The notes beneath the pieces were generated by a model. The model saw only the letters and a program-made list of their open reading frames with translations. It was not told where the DNA came from and searched no databases. This document shows, in pieces, positions 1 through 8,202 of a DNA stretch of 64,000 nt. Every line of letters begins with the position of its first letter. Position 1 is the first letter of the stretch. Both the position numbers and the translations under genes were made by a program. Origin of the DNA: Bacillus_BD sp963765265 (GTDB lineage Bacteria > Bacillota > Bacilli > Bacillales > Cytobacillaceae); assembly GCA_963765265.1 (NCBI GenBank), contig CAVXVN010000008.1, forward strand, positions 248,001 to 312,000. Reading direction: 5' to 3'.

Positions 1-661
1 CATTAATTTCCGGTTTTTTCATAAATGCTGATGGGGTAAAGTTTCTTTTATATAAGTCTAATATTTCTTTCGTCATTTCTCCATTGAAAAACTGCGCAAA
101 AGAATATCCGACACCCCTACGACCTGCTTGAACGGCGCTATTACCGCTTGAACCAAGCAGCCATGCTTCTGGCAACACGATTTGTGTAGGAGTGGCGATC
201 GTTTTATTGTATAAACGATCCTCAGGTACCTCATCGTTCATTAACTTTAATGCTGTATCCAATTTTTCATACATATTATTCACCATCGGTTGACGTCCTT
301 CAGATAGTGCATAGATCGAGTAATTATCCCCGCCTGGAGCTCTACCCACACCAAAATCAATCCGTCCTGGTGAAAATGCACTAAGCGTTTTAAACACTTC
401 AGCTAGTTTTAATGGAGAATAGTGCATCATCATGACTCCACCAGTACCAATACGAAGATGATTTGTTTTGGCTGCCAAATGAGCTACTGTTACTTCAGGA
501 GCTGAACTTGTAAATGCATTTGTTCCATGATGCTCTGCCATCCACATTCGATGGTAGCCTAATTGATCTGTCAATATAGCCAGTTCTTCTGCATTTTTTA
601 ATGCACCTACTGCAGTATTCCCTACCGTAACGGGTGCTTGATCCAATACACTCAATCTCAT
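1..661 (-). CDS. LLM-class flavin-dependent oxidoreductase, 3' end cut by window edge
   Basis: Reading from base 661 downward gives an open frame that begins MRLSVLDQAPV and stays open for 220 codons to the window edge, so the C-terminal third is missing. The segments AEHHG, RIGTGGVMMMHYSPLKLAE and GRIDFGVGRAPGG are typical of bacterial luciferase-like monooxygenases of the MsnO8 type, which use reduced flavin and have a TIM-barrel fold. The substrate cannot be told from sequence. It is monocistronic as far as can be seen, since the next gene to the right ends in its own terminator. The family call is secure, the exact function is not. Confidence 0.85.
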   Translation of the reverse strand, partial: MRLSVLDQAPVTVGNTAVGALKNAEELAILTDQLGYHRMWMAEHHGTNAFTSSAPEVTVAHLAAKTNHLRIGTGGVMMMHYSPLKLAEVFKTLSAFSPGRIDFGVGRAPGGDNYSIYALSEGRQPMVNNMYEKLDTALKLMNDEVPEDRLYNKTIATPTQIVLPEAWLLGSSGNSAVQAGRRGVGYSFAQFFNGEMTKEILDLYKRNFTPSAFMKKPEIN

Positions 662-793
662 GTACTATACATCCCTTCTCTATCCGTTTTTGACAATTTC
701 CTATAGATTCCTTTTAGTATCCGTGTAGTGTACAACAACTTTACACGAGACAGGTTCTTTTGTGCAGTTCTTACAACTAAATTTCAGTTAAGA

Positions 794-829
794 AAAAAAG
801 CCGAAATCTACAGGATTTCAGCTTTTTTT
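794..829 (-). terminator. Intrinsic terminator of the first DinB gene
   Basis: An inverted repeat (AGC-GAAATC paired with GATTTC-GCT, one mismatch) lies directly after the DinB stop and is followed on the minus strand by a run of seven T. Confidence 0.75.
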
Positions 830-831
830 CT

Positions 832-1290
832 TTATTTAGTTAATGAAGATTCAACAAGCTTTCTCATTACATGAACTTGCCCAACATGTGTCGATTCATG
901 GAAGGCCGTAAAACTAACTAATTCTCCATATGTTGAATTTCCTAAAACTGGTTCTGGTAACTTAACTTGAAACCGTTCATTTGGGATTTCCTTAATGCGT
1001 TCAAGTTGACTCTTTAGCTGTTCTGCAAGTGTTTCAACACTTGGAACCTCGCTTTTCCATGCAGATGGTTTTGATCCATATCCGAATAACTCATTATATT
1101 CTGCAGGAAGTTGACCTTCTGCTCCAAAAAGAAAGCCTTCTGCACTTGTTAAAATATGACCAAGTTGCCAATGAATTGTATTTGGGAGTCCTTCTAACTG
1201 CACATCAAATTGTTCTTTTGCTAATCCCTCAATGTCCTTTAATAATCCAGCTCTACCTAATTCAAATTGTTTTTTTACTAATTCACTCAT
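832..1290 (-). CDS. DinB family protein (four-helix putative metal-dependent enzyme)
   Basis: This 152-residue protein has the DinB/YfiT-like four-helix layout. The likely metal ligands are the histidine in IHWQLGHIL near residue 45 and the pair in FHESTHVGQ near residue 132. The family includes thiol-dependent S-transferases such as bacillithiol transferase, but members of unknown role are common, so I assign no substrate. The ATG is preceded by GGAGGAA at normal spacing. The next gene to the right is a clear paralogue (same NTIHW, EGFLF, GQLPAEYNELF and NERF blocks), each with its own terminator, so the pair arose by tandem duplication rather than as one operon. Confidence 0.85.
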   Translation of the reverse strand: MSELVKKQFELGRAGLLKDIEGLAKEQFDVQLEGLPNTIHWQLGHILTSAEGFLFGAEGQLPAEYNELFGYGSKPSAWKSEVPSVETLAEQLKSQLERIKEIPNERFQVKLPEPVLGNSTYGELVSFTAFHESTHVGQVHVMRKLVESSLTK

Positions 1291-1445
1291 TTGCGTTCCT
1301 CCATATTCTTTTTCTTTTTTCTATTATGTATTACGTTTCGAACTTATTATAACTTATTGTACCTATTTAATCTCTTTTCAACACTTCCAATACACATTCC
1401 AAATCTTTAATTCTTTCTACTAGTTCCCATTTATTAGAAGGAAAA

Positions 1446-1470
1446 AGCTGAAATCACATAGATTCCAGCT
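1446..1470 (-). terminator. Intrinsic terminator of the second DinB gene
   Basis: AGCTGGAATC pairs with GATTTCAGCT across a 5-base loop and is followed by TTTTTCC on the minus strand, just after the stop at 1482. Confidence 0.7.
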
Positions 1471-1481
1471 AGTCTTATCCT

Positions 1482-1946
1482 TTATTTTGTTTCGAGTAAT
1501 GCCGTTTCAATAAGTCGTTTCATCGCATGAATTTGCCCAAAGTGATAGGTTTCATGATAAAAAGTAAAACCTGCTAATTCTCCTACTGTTGTACATCCAA
1601 ATTTAGGTTCAGGCAATAATTCATTAAATCGTTCATTTGGAATGTCGTTAATACGTTCATGCTGTTTCTTTAACTCCTGAACAAGTGTAGCTATACTTGG
1701 AACCTCCCCTTTCCAATCAGAAGGTTTTGTTTTCGGAGCAAATAGTTCATTATATTCAGCAGGAAGTTGTCCATTTTCAGCAAACAGAAAACCTTCCGTA
1801 ACAGTCAAGATATGCCCCACATGCCAATGAATCGTATTGTTAAACCCTTCTGGTTGAATATCAATGACTTCCTCTGATATTTCTTCCACTCTCGGATATA
1901 ATCTTGTACGTAGTAATTCAAATTCTTTTTTAATTAATTCTCCCAT
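1482..1946 (-). CDS. DinB family protein, paralogue of the preceding gene
   Basis: The protein is 154 residues when started at the ATG at 1946, which has GGAGGAGA at ideal spacing; a longer in-frame start at 1982 lacks a ribosome site and adds 12 residues absent from the paralogue. It carries the same likely metal histidines (IHWHVGHIL and YHETYHFGQIH). It shares roughly half its residues with the neighbour at 832-1290, including GQLPAEYNELF and NERF. Function within the DinB/YfiT superfamily is not determined. The two copies have diverged enough that recent duplication or recombination between them is unlikely. Confidence 0.85.
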   Translation of the reverse strand: MGELIKKEFELLRTRLYPRVEEISEEVIDIQPEGFNNTIHWHVGHILTVTEGFLFAENGQLPAEYNELFAPKTKPSDWKGEVPSIATLVQELKKQHERINDIPNERFNELLPEPKFGCTTVGELAGFTFYHETYHFGQIHAMKRLIETALLETK

Positions 1947-2112
1947 GTGATCTCCTCCAATTGTATGTTCCACCCTTATCATTATGTAATATTATGAATT
2001 TTAAGGCAACTATTTTCTACTTTTATCACAAATCTAAGAGGACTCCTTAAATTTGATTTAAGAATAACTCTTTTCTAATTTGAAATAATAACTAGTAAAA
2101 GGAGTGATTGAT

Positions 2113-2541
2113 ATGACAACTCAAGATGTGGTCCATACACTAAACGCCTTTCTGAAGGGACAGTATATGGGCATCCATGCTTATGAACATCATATAGAGA
2201 AATTAAATGATCTTAGTATAAAGAAAGAATTTCAAACTATACAGCAAGACCATAAACTTCATGCCATGAAAGTAGCGGAAAGAATACAAAATCTCGGAGG
2301 AACACCAGTTGATGATGAAGGGTTAGTAGGTTCTGTTCAAGGCTTTCTTGGTCAATTTAAGATTCCAGATACTACGGAGGAAATCATAAAAAGTGCCTTA
2401 GAGGGAGAAGATTATTATGGCATAAATATATCTGAAGAAATCGTCAAAGGAGATTTAGATCCAGAAAGTCGCAAATTAATCGAGGATATTTTGGATAAGG
2501 ATCGAGAACATGTCGATCGATTGAGTCGGTTCGTTCATTAG
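2113..2541 (+). CDS. Ferritin-like domain protein (DUF2383/PA2169-like four-helix bundle)
   Basis: The start at 2113 follows AAAGGAGTG at correct spacing; an earlier in-frame start lies within that ribosome site. The 142-residue product is all helical, with acidic and histidine residues spaced as in ferritin-like bundles: HAYEHH near residue 22, DHKLHAMK near 50, EGEDYYG near 100 and DREHVDRL near 132. Proteins of this type are linked in bacilli with stress or sporulation, but no reaction is assigned. It stands alone between a divergent DinB gene and a convergent methyltransferase gene. Family assignment is moderate because these bundles are easy to confuse with DUF892 or bacterioferritin-like domains. 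Confidence 0.7.
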   Translation: MTTQDVVHTLNAFLKGQYMGIHAYEHHIEKLNDLSIKKEFQTIQQDHKLHAMKVAERIQNLGGTPVDDEGLVGSVQGFLGQFKIPDTTEEIIKSALEGEDYYGINISEEIVKGDLDPESRKLIEDILDKDREHVDRLSRFVH

Positions 2542-2578
2542 ATCTTGATATGATCAGAAATTTAATTATAGAGAAAAA

Positions 2579-2623
2579 TGTCTTTCCTCATAGATAAAGA
2601 TATTAACCTATTAGGGAAAGACA
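2579..2623 (+). terminator. Possible weak terminator after the ferritin-like gene
   Basis: TGTCTTTCC pairs with GGAAAGACA across a long 27-base loop; only a short T stretch follows, so this is a tentative call. Confidence 0.35.
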
Positions 2624-2701
2624 CTTTAGTTTATATTTCTGTATCCTAATGATTCATTAATACTAACTCGACCCGAGCCACTTTAAATCTTAGGACCGTC
2701 T

Positions 2702-2821
2702 TTAATTGATCTGATGGTTTTTTTTCGCTAGTTGATCCATCGGCACGTAAAACTGGACCTAATCAAAAAAGGTGATGAGTAAATAAATAGGAACAAATAT
2801 CACAAACCACCATTTTTCCAT
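2702..2821 (-). pseudogene. Possible small membrane-protein ORF with an in-frame TAG
   Basis: Reading down from the ATG at 2821 gives a 20-residue, almost wholly hydrophobic peptide (starts MEKWWFVIFVPIY) that stops at TAG (2759-2761). The same frame then continues as VQFYVPMDQLAKKNHQ to a TAA at 2702. An AGGAATTCCT sequence sits before the ATG. It may be a genuine 20-residue peptide, or a 39-codon membrane protein interrupted by one stop. No family is recognised. The rest of the 2.54-2.85 kb gap shows nothing clear. Confidence 0.25.
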
Positions 2822-2850
2822 AGGAATTCCTGCCTTAAACTGCTCAACAT

Positions 2851-3807
2851 CTACTCACATAGTAGGACATGTCTAGTAAATAATGATTTACTCGTTATAC
2901 AACGATCTTTTATTGCAAAACCTGCCTCATGAATCATCGCATCCATGTCTTCACTTGTCACAACAACTAGTTTGGCTGTTATCTTACGAGCATGTTCAAG
3001 AATCGATTGCTGTTCTTCTGGTGTGGCACGAGTGAGTAAATTATAGGGCATATCAATAATGGCTACATCATATTTCTTCGTTACCCCTGAGATGGGACCT
3101 GTTACTACTTCACATTCATACCCAAAATGGGCAATATTCTCTTTAGATCCATCTGTAGCGAGTGGATTGATATCACGTCCAACAATCTTAATTCCCATTG
3201 AAAGTGCCTCTACCAGTACGGTTCCAATTCCACAACAAGGATCAATGACCTGAATTCCTTCAGGATTTGGTACAGCGATATTAACAACAGCACGCGCTAC
3301 TCTTGTGCTAAGGGCTGTGGAATATTCGCGTGGTTTCTTAAGATGATGCCACCAGAAGGATTTACTTGTTTGGTAATTTCCGAAATACCACCGTCCACCA
3401 AAAGTGACAATCCCAAAAATGACATCAGGTTGATCCAAATCGGCCTCACCATTCATTTGGAGACCGATCTCACGTTCAATCTCTCTTCTTTTAGCAAAAG
3501 GTACTTTCTCTGATTCATCTAAATCATTGATTTTCACGAAATAGACTTTAAAGGTATCGTTCTTAAGCTGTAATTGGTTTACTTGCTCTAAAATACTTTG
3601 GAGATGATCCCCTTCATAGAGAACATCAATCCTCTCTTTAATAAAAGGACTTCTACTCGGATCAATTTCAACTGAGCTTTTCAAAATTGGAACATCAGTC
3701 TCCATCTCAAAAAGTGCGCGCATCTCCATTTGACACAAAGTAAGTTCCTCAGGTCTACAAGCATAAGTATAAATAAAGGTCGATACAGTATTATGATTAT
3801 TATTCAA
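2851..3807 (-). CDS. TRM11-family SAM-dependent RNA methyltransferase
   Basis: The C-terminal half carries a Rossmann methyltransferase with motif I VIDPCCGIGTVLVEAL near residue 188 and the catalytic motif DMPYN near residue 253, as in N2-guanine tRNA methyltransferases of the UPF0020/TRM11 group. The N-terminal part (FIYTYACRPEELTLC and the SSVEIDPSRSPF stretch) matches the RNA-binding half of these proteins. I prefer the TTG at 3807, preceded by AAGGATGG, because homologues begin about ten residues before FIYTYAC; an ATG at 3855 would add 16 residues. The exact RNA target is unknown. The gene is alone, convergent with the ferritin-like gene. Confidence 0.8.
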   Translation of the reverse strand: MNNNHNTVSTFIYTYACRPEELTLCQMEMRALFEMETDVPILKSSVEIDPSRSPFIKERIDVLYEGDHLQSILEQVNQLQLKNDTFKVYFVKINDLDESEKVPFAKRREIEREIGLQMNGEADLDQPDVIFGIVTFGGRWYFGNYQTSKSFWWHHLKKPREYSTALSTRVARAVVNIAVPNPEGIQVIDPCCGIGTVLVEALSMGIKIVGRDINPLATDGSKENIAHFGYECEVVTGPISGVTKKYDVAIIDMPYNLLTRATPEEQQSILEHARKITAKLVVVTSEDMDAMIHEAGFAIKDRCITSKSLFTRHVLLCE

Positions 3808-4042
3808 TTTAGTTCCATCCTTCAGGTTTCTTTTCATCTTTATTGTAAAGCTCAAATGCTAATAAGTATAGTTCACAGAATTTAGGAAGTCTAATGGCAC
3901 GTTACCTACATTTTAACTAGTTTTTCTAATCCCCTTTTCCATTTCCATATCGTAGAAATCAGATAATGAACATTAGAAAAGCCCTTTATTAATATCTTAG
4001 TCATGAAGCATAAAAAGATTATTCTATAAGGGGTTGGGTTTA

Positions 4043-4759
4043 ATGAGCGCAAATTACAGAAGATGGACTGAGCACCCATACCAGGGAGAGCAATTCCCCC
4101 CTAAAGCTTTTCCAGATGTAGCAAGTTGGCCTATGTTTTTTATTATAAGAGGAAATAACAATAACTTCCTCGACCCCTTTAAACAACACATCAATTGGAG
4201 GATTAAAAACCCTATTGAGATTGATTGGGAACAAGAGCTATCTATTGTGGTGCAAACATTATCATCATTAACTCCAGAGCAAAGACGCATTGCACAATAT
4301 TGGGGGACCACTGAAGCAACCGCGAGAATGATTCCGTTGATTTTCGATTTAGCTGAAAAGTATAAGCTCGGATCACCGAATGTTGCCAGAGTGTTGGGAT
4401 ATTTTAACGCTGCTTGTAACGATGCATTTGTTATGTCCTGGTTTTTTAAATATCTTTGGGATGTCGCACGTCCTAATCAATATGGCAAAAACCTATCAAC
4501 TGTTTTGTCTACTCCACGTTTTCCGTCCTATCCTTCCGCACATGCAACGATCGCAGGATGTGCGGAAGTCATATTAAGTTATTTTTTTCCACCCGAGTCA
4601 GCCCGACTAAAAAACATAATGGAACAATGTGCTCAATCTCGTTTATATGCTGGCGTCCATTTTAAAGTAGATAATGATGAAGGATTAAGATTAGGAAGGC
4701 AAATTGGAGGGATCGTTGTAAGGGTATTGAGAGCACAACATCTTAATACCTTTCGATAG
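4043..4759 (+). CDS. Vanadium-dependent haloperoxidase / PAP2-superfamily protein
   Basis: The 238-residue product has all three blocks of the PAP2/haloperoxidase active site: KYLWDVARP near residue 140, PSYPSAHAT near 166 and SRLYAGVHFKVD near 207, which bind vanadate or phosphate. Bacillus members of this group usually act as soluble phosphatases or uncharacterised haloperoxidases; no signal peptide or membrane helices are evident, which argues against a lipid phosphatase. The ATG at 4043 follows GGGGTTGGG. The gene is monocistronic with its own terminator. Confidence 0.85.
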   Translation: MSANYRRWTEHPYQGEQFPPKAFPDVASWPMFFIIRGNNNNFLDPFKQHINWRIKNPIEIDWEQELSIVVQTLSSLTPEQRRIAQYWGTTEATARMIPLIFDLAEKYKLGSPNVARVLGYFNAACNDAFVMSWFFKYLWDVARPNQYGKNLSTVLSTPRFPSYPSAHATIAGCAEVILSYFFPPESARLKNIMEQCAQSRLYAGVHFKVDNDEGLRLGRQIGGIVVRVLRAQHLNTFR

Positions 4760-4800
4760 GTATTCATTGATCGTGAACGAAGATAGGACATCATCAAAAA

Positions 4801-4845
4801 ATAAAGCTGATCCCCAATCTAAAAGGGAATTCAGCTTTACTTTTT
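4801..4845 (+). terminator. Intrinsic terminator
   Basis: AAAGCTGA pairs with TCAGCTTT around an inner CCC/GGG pair and is followed by ACTTTTTG, about 45 bases after the PAP2 stop. Confidence 0.7.
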
Positions 4846-4971
4846 GTTTATTTCCTTCCGTGCAGTCACAGAGTTCAGCTCCAAGAAGCCCCCTCATGAA
4901 GGTATCGGGAGGAATTAAACAAGATTAATATCATTTTTAAAAAAATCATTAAGGCGTTTTTTATTCCAATA

Positions 4972-5365
4972 CTAGGATAAAAATCGCTTTCGTATATTTG
5001 GCGGTGGTAACTTACAACTTTCTTTTTTTCCAAACCATTTGTATCGATTTTTAGCGATCAGATCATAAGCAAAATCTCGTACTGAAATGGGCACAAACGT
5101 AAAGACATAGAAACACTTCCATGTTCCGCGTAACTGACGGCAAATTCTTAATGCAGCAGTCGATTTCACATACGCTTTTTCGTTTTCAATAAGCACGATG
5201 CTGTTGATTTCTGGGGAGACGTCATATTTCAGCAAGCAATTCTTTTCCCACTTCACTTTTTAAGGGAGCAAAATAAAACAGTTCCCTAGGGTCATGTTTG
5301 ATTATAAACTGTACACTAGAATCACAGAAATGGCATTCCCCATCAAATAACACAATCCGATTCAT
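4972..5365 (-). pseudogene. DCC-family thiol-disulfide oxidoreductase-like protein (DUF393), frameshifted
   Basis: Two overlapping frames make one DCC protein of about 130 residues. The first, starting at 5365, gives MNRIVLFDGECHFCDSS, with the DGxCxxC redox motif, and stops after KELLAEI near 5227. The second continues with KYDVSPEINSIVL and STAALRICRQLRGTW, characteristic of the family, to 4972. The total of 394 bases is one more than a multiple of three, so a single extra base near 5230 explains the break. The start overlaps the end of the DinB gene upstream, so the two are probably co-transcribed. Likely an assembly error rather than a dead gene. Confidence 0.8.
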
Positions 5366-5379
5366 ACGATTGATTCCAA

Positions 5380-5862
5380 TTATGACATGTCTCTTAAATA
5401 CTGAATATAATCTGTCGATGTGCCCTTACATCCAAATTGCCTGATTATGGATGCAATATTGCCTCTATGATAGGTGCCATGGTTTGCGAGATGGATGAGG
5501 ATTTCACTTAAACTATTTTTAAAAGTAGTCCCCTTGTCGTTTTGATATACAATTTCATCTAGTTCATCATAATAATCATTAATAGACTGAACCATCAATT
5601 GATGAAGTACTACAATATGATTTTCTGCCATCTCTATATCCTTAAATTCATTCAAGCTCTCATCCAATATTAAATGAGGAAAACAACGTTTCATCCAAAT
5701 TCGGTCACCTCGATAAATATGAAAGAATGTCTCAGCAATCGATGAAAAAACACTTTCTGTTGGTTTATGAAAAAGATCTTCAGGCAAATGTTGAACATGT
5801 TTTAATAATTTCAGGGTCGCCCAATGATCATATTGAAGTAAATGGATACAATGTTCCTTCAA
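5380..5862 (-). CDS. DinB family protein
   Basis: This 160-residue protein is a third DinB/YfiT-like member. It has a histidine in FFHIYRGD near residue 48 and the HGTYHRGN pair near 135, matching the three metal ligands of the fold. It is not closely related to the pair at 0.8-2.0 kb. It starts at a TTG (5862) preceded by GGAGGGATTTCT, which sets the start. The DCC gene begins just before its stop codon, indicating an operon. Substrate unknown. Confidence 0.85.
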   Translation of the reverse strand: MKEHCIHLLQYDHWATLKLLKHVQHLPEDLFHKPTESVFSSIAETFFHIYRGDRIWMKRCFPHLILDESLNEFKDIEMAENHIVVLHQLMVQSINDYYDELDEIVYQNDKGTTFKNSLSEILIHLANHGTYHRGNIASIIRQFGCKGTSTDYIQYLRDMS

Positions 5863-5985
5863 AGAAATCCCTCCGAGTTTAAAATAAAATATTCAAACTA
5901 TAATTAATTTGGTTACTATTCCGATTATAGATCGAATTTAGTATATCCAACAAATGTTCACATATCAAGATGAAGTGTAGGTGTT

Positions 5986-6516
5986 CTAACTTAAAAATAG
6001 TGCACCAAAAGCCAATCCCCCGACGATTACAAATGCAGGATGAACCTTCCATTTTTCTAATAGCAAGAAGCAGATGACAGCAATAAATAAGGTCTCCCAA
6101 AGACCATTTACTGAAAAAGACGTTTGAAAAAAGTCTAAAGCAAGTGTGCCCATTAAGATCGTGACAGCAGGAAGAACAATCTTTGATAACCGCTTAACCT
6201 TTGGGGTATCTTTATATCGATAAAGGATTCTTAATAGGACAATCATCAAAAATAAAGAAGGTGCCACTGTGGACAAAATAGCAACTACGGCACCAAAGAC
6301 ACCACCTATTTCAAATCCGATATAGCCAGCCATTTTGGTGGCAATCGGTCCAGGGAGCGCGTTTCCTAATGCCAGTACTTCACTAAATTCACTTGTCGTC
6401 ATCCATCCATATCGACTGACCACTTCATGTTCGATTAATGGAATGGAAGCAGGGCCTCCACCATATCCGACAATACCTGGAATTAAAAAGGCTAAAAATA
6501 AGTGTATATAGATCAT
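5986..6516 (-). CDS. Chromate transporter subunit (ChrA half, second gene)
   Basis: A 176-residue membrane protein with the CHR-domain signature FLIPGIVGYGGGPASIPL near residue 10 and ALGNALPGPIATKMAGYIG near residue 50, followed by several hydrophobic segments. Short-chain chromate transporters work as pairs of one-domain proteins that export chromate; this one partners the gene immediately upstream, whose stop overlaps this start by four bases (ATGA), so translation is coupled. Bacillus homologues (YwrA/YwrB) behave the same way. Specificity for chromate is inferred from family only. Confidence 0.9.
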   Translation of the reverse strand: MIYIHLFLAFLIPGIVGYGGGPASIPLIEHEVVSRYGWMTTSEFSEVLALGNALPGPIATKMAGYIGFEIGGVFGAVVAILSTVAPSLFLMIVLLRILYRYKDTPKVKRLSKIVLPAVTILMGTLALDFFQTSFSVNGLWETLFIAVICFLLLEKWKVHPAFVIVGGLAFGALFLS

Positions 6517-7091
6517 TGGTCATCCACTTTTCCTTCCATTTGCGACTTATTATTTTTCTTATCTGGTGTTATTAACGCTGCTATTAATAAAAATCCAATG
6601 ACAATACCAGGATGAATATGAACGACCTCGATGAAGATGTAACATCCAACTAAAAGGATTACACCCATCTTCCAACCTAAGCCATCCTTTGATTTTTTGA
6701 AAAATTGCCAGGTTAAAACCCCCAGCATCACTCCAACAATGGGGACAACAGCATCGGTCATCCCTTGTACCTTTGAGTTATCCTTATATTGATTAAAGGA
6801 AGTTAATAGGATCAACATCAAAATGACCGTAGGCACAATAGAAGCAATAAGAGCGGTAACCATGCCCAGTAATCCACCTACTCTATATCCGATATAACCA
6901 GCCATTTTCGTATTAATAGGTCCAGGCAATGTATTCCCTAATGCTAATACATCACTAAATTGCTGATCATTCATCCATTTAAACGTTTCGACTACCTCTT
7001 TGTAAACGAGTGGTATCGCTGATGGGCCTCCACCAAAGCCCAACATCCCAGACCGAAAAAAAGCTATAAAAATATTTAATAGAAGTTTCAT
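6513..7091 (-). CDS. Chromate transporter subunit (ChrA half, first gene)
   Basis: This 192-residue protein is homologous to its downstream partner: FFRSGMLGFGGGPSAIPL near residue 10 and ALGNTLPGPINTKMAGYIG near 48 are the paired CHR motifs. It has about five to six membrane segments and a charged C-terminal tail. It is first in the two-gene operon, starting at ATG 7091. It probably forms a heterodimer of opposite topology with the second subunit. No metal-responsive regulator is adjacent. Confidence 0.9.
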   Translation of the reverse strand: MKLLLNIFIAFFRSGMLGFGGGPSAIPLVYKEVVETFKWMNDQQFSDVLALGNTLPGPINTKMAGYIGYRVGGLLGMVTALIASIVPTVILMLILLTSFNQYKDNSKVQGMTDAVVPIVGVMLGVLTWQFFKKSKDGLGWKMGVILLVGCYIFIEVVHIHPGIVIGFLLIAALITPDKKNNKSQMEGKVDDQ

Positions 7092-7234
7092 GTCATTACT
7101 ACCTTTCTACTTGCTCTATAACGATTTCGCTTTTTACTCTAATTACACATTCCTTTTCATATAACCTATAAATAGAATGAACAAGTCTATCTTAATTTTA
7201 TCATCATCTTGATTAAAAAAAAGAAAATAAAATA

Positions 7235-7260
7235 AGCGAACAGTACTTTTACTGTTCGCT
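7235..7260 (-). terminator. Terminator between bioY and the chromate operon
   Basis: A perfect 11-bp stem AGCGAACAGTA/TACTGTTCGCT with a 4-base loop is followed on the minus strand by a T-rich stretch. It ends the bioY transcript. Confidence 0.85.
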
Positions 7261-7365
7261 TTTGGAAAAATCAAGTATATAGGAATGAAAGAGTTCCGCT
7301 TTTTCCTGCCATTTGCTTAACAAGCATAGATGTTAAGTTTATCCCTTTACATATCATCTACTGCT

Positions 7366-7938
7366 TTACTGATTAATATTTGCGTTTGTTGAAAGTAATA
7401 GTTTAGATGAAATTAAACGGTTTCTTACCAAAATTCCAACCCATGAAGCAAGAACCGCTTTAAGGATTCCTACAATAATGAAAGGAGCAAATCCACCTGT
7501 AAAAGCTGCTACCCAAGATAAATCAGCAGATATTTTCAACCACACCGTTCCAAAGGCAAGGGTTATAATCATTCCAATGATATTTGCAATTATTGCATTA
7601 ATAAAGTTAAATCCCCTTTTTTCCATATAAAAACCAATAATAAATGCAGCTGGAATGAAACCTACTAAAAAACCACCCGTTGGTCCAAATAGTTTAGATA
7701 TCCCTGCTGTAAACTCGGCAAATACAGGAACTCCTGCAGATCCAATCAATAAATATAGAATGACAGCAAAGGTCCCATTTCGGGATCCTAATATAGTAGC
7801 TGCTAACCCTATAGCTAATGTTTGTCCCGTAATTGGTACAAGTGGTAATGGAATCGTTACCTGCGCCAGTACCCCAATAATGGCTGCAAATAAAGCAATC
7901 ATAATCATGGATCTCAATTTTATCTGATCTTTAGTCAT
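7366..7938 (-). CDS. bioY: BioY biotin transporter substrate-binding subunit
   Basis: The 190-residue hydrophobic protein has BioY features: VTIPLPLVPITGQTLA near residue 27, the loop GSRNGTFAVILYLLIGSAGVP near 50 and FGPTGGFLVGF near 84, with six predicted membrane segments. BioY is the S-component of an ECF transporter and captures biotin; the energising EcfAA'T proteins are encoded elsewhere. The ATG follows GGAGGAACG. Regulation is visible: a BirA-type operator lies over the transcription start (separate entries), so biotin should repress it. It is a single-gene unit. Confidence 0.95.
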   Translation of the reverse strand: MTKDQIKLRSMIMIALFAAIIGVLAQVTIPLPLVPITGQTLAIGLAATILGSRNGTFAVILYLLIGSAGVPVFAEFTAGISKLFGPTGGFLVGFIPAAFIIGFYMEKRGFNFINAIIANIIGMIITLAFGTVWLKISADLSWVAAFTGGFAPFIIVGILKAVLASWVGILVRNRLISSKLLLSTNANINQ

Positions 7939-7952
7939 TCATCGTTCCTCCT

Positions 7953-7985
7953 ATTGTTAACCTTTTTATATAAATGGTTTACAAT
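7953..7985 (-). promoter_or_regulatory. BirA operator of bioY
   Basis: The inverted repeat ATTGTTAACC / GGTTTACAAT with a 13-base spacer matches the Gram-positive BirA box (TTGTTAAC..GTTTACAA type). It lies between the -10 element and the bioY ribosome site and covers the likely +1, so holo-BirA binding would block initiation. Confidence 0.85.
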
Positions 7986-7988
7986 TAA

Positions 7989-8017
7989 ACTATAAAATTA
8001 GCAGAAATATTTGTCAA
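7989..8017 (-). promoter_or_regulatory. Sigma-A promoter of bioY
   Basis: On the minus strand TTGACA (8012-8017) and TATAGT (7989-7994) are separated by exactly 17 bases. The predicted start near 7983 falls inside the BirA operator. Confidence 0.85.
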
Positions 8018-8118
8018 CACTTATTTTATTTTTTTGTATCATTATACTAAATAACGATCTAAAGCTGTCCAAGTCCATTTTGAAATGAATGGATAATAAC
8101 TTGTTGTCTGTTGCTAAG

Positions 8119-8162
8119 AAAAGCCTACGGGGTACACTTATAGGTATCCCCCGCAGGCTTTT
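8119..8162 (-). terminator. Terminator of the YhfP-type reductase gene
   Basis: A long GC-rich stem (AAAAGCCT-CGGGG paired with CCCCG-AGGCTTTT) has T/A runs on both sides and can act in either direction; it lies 41 bases past the reductase stop. Confidence 0.8.
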
Positions 8163-8202
8163 ATAGTCAACCATTCATAAAGAAGACTTCCATCAGTTTG
8201 AA

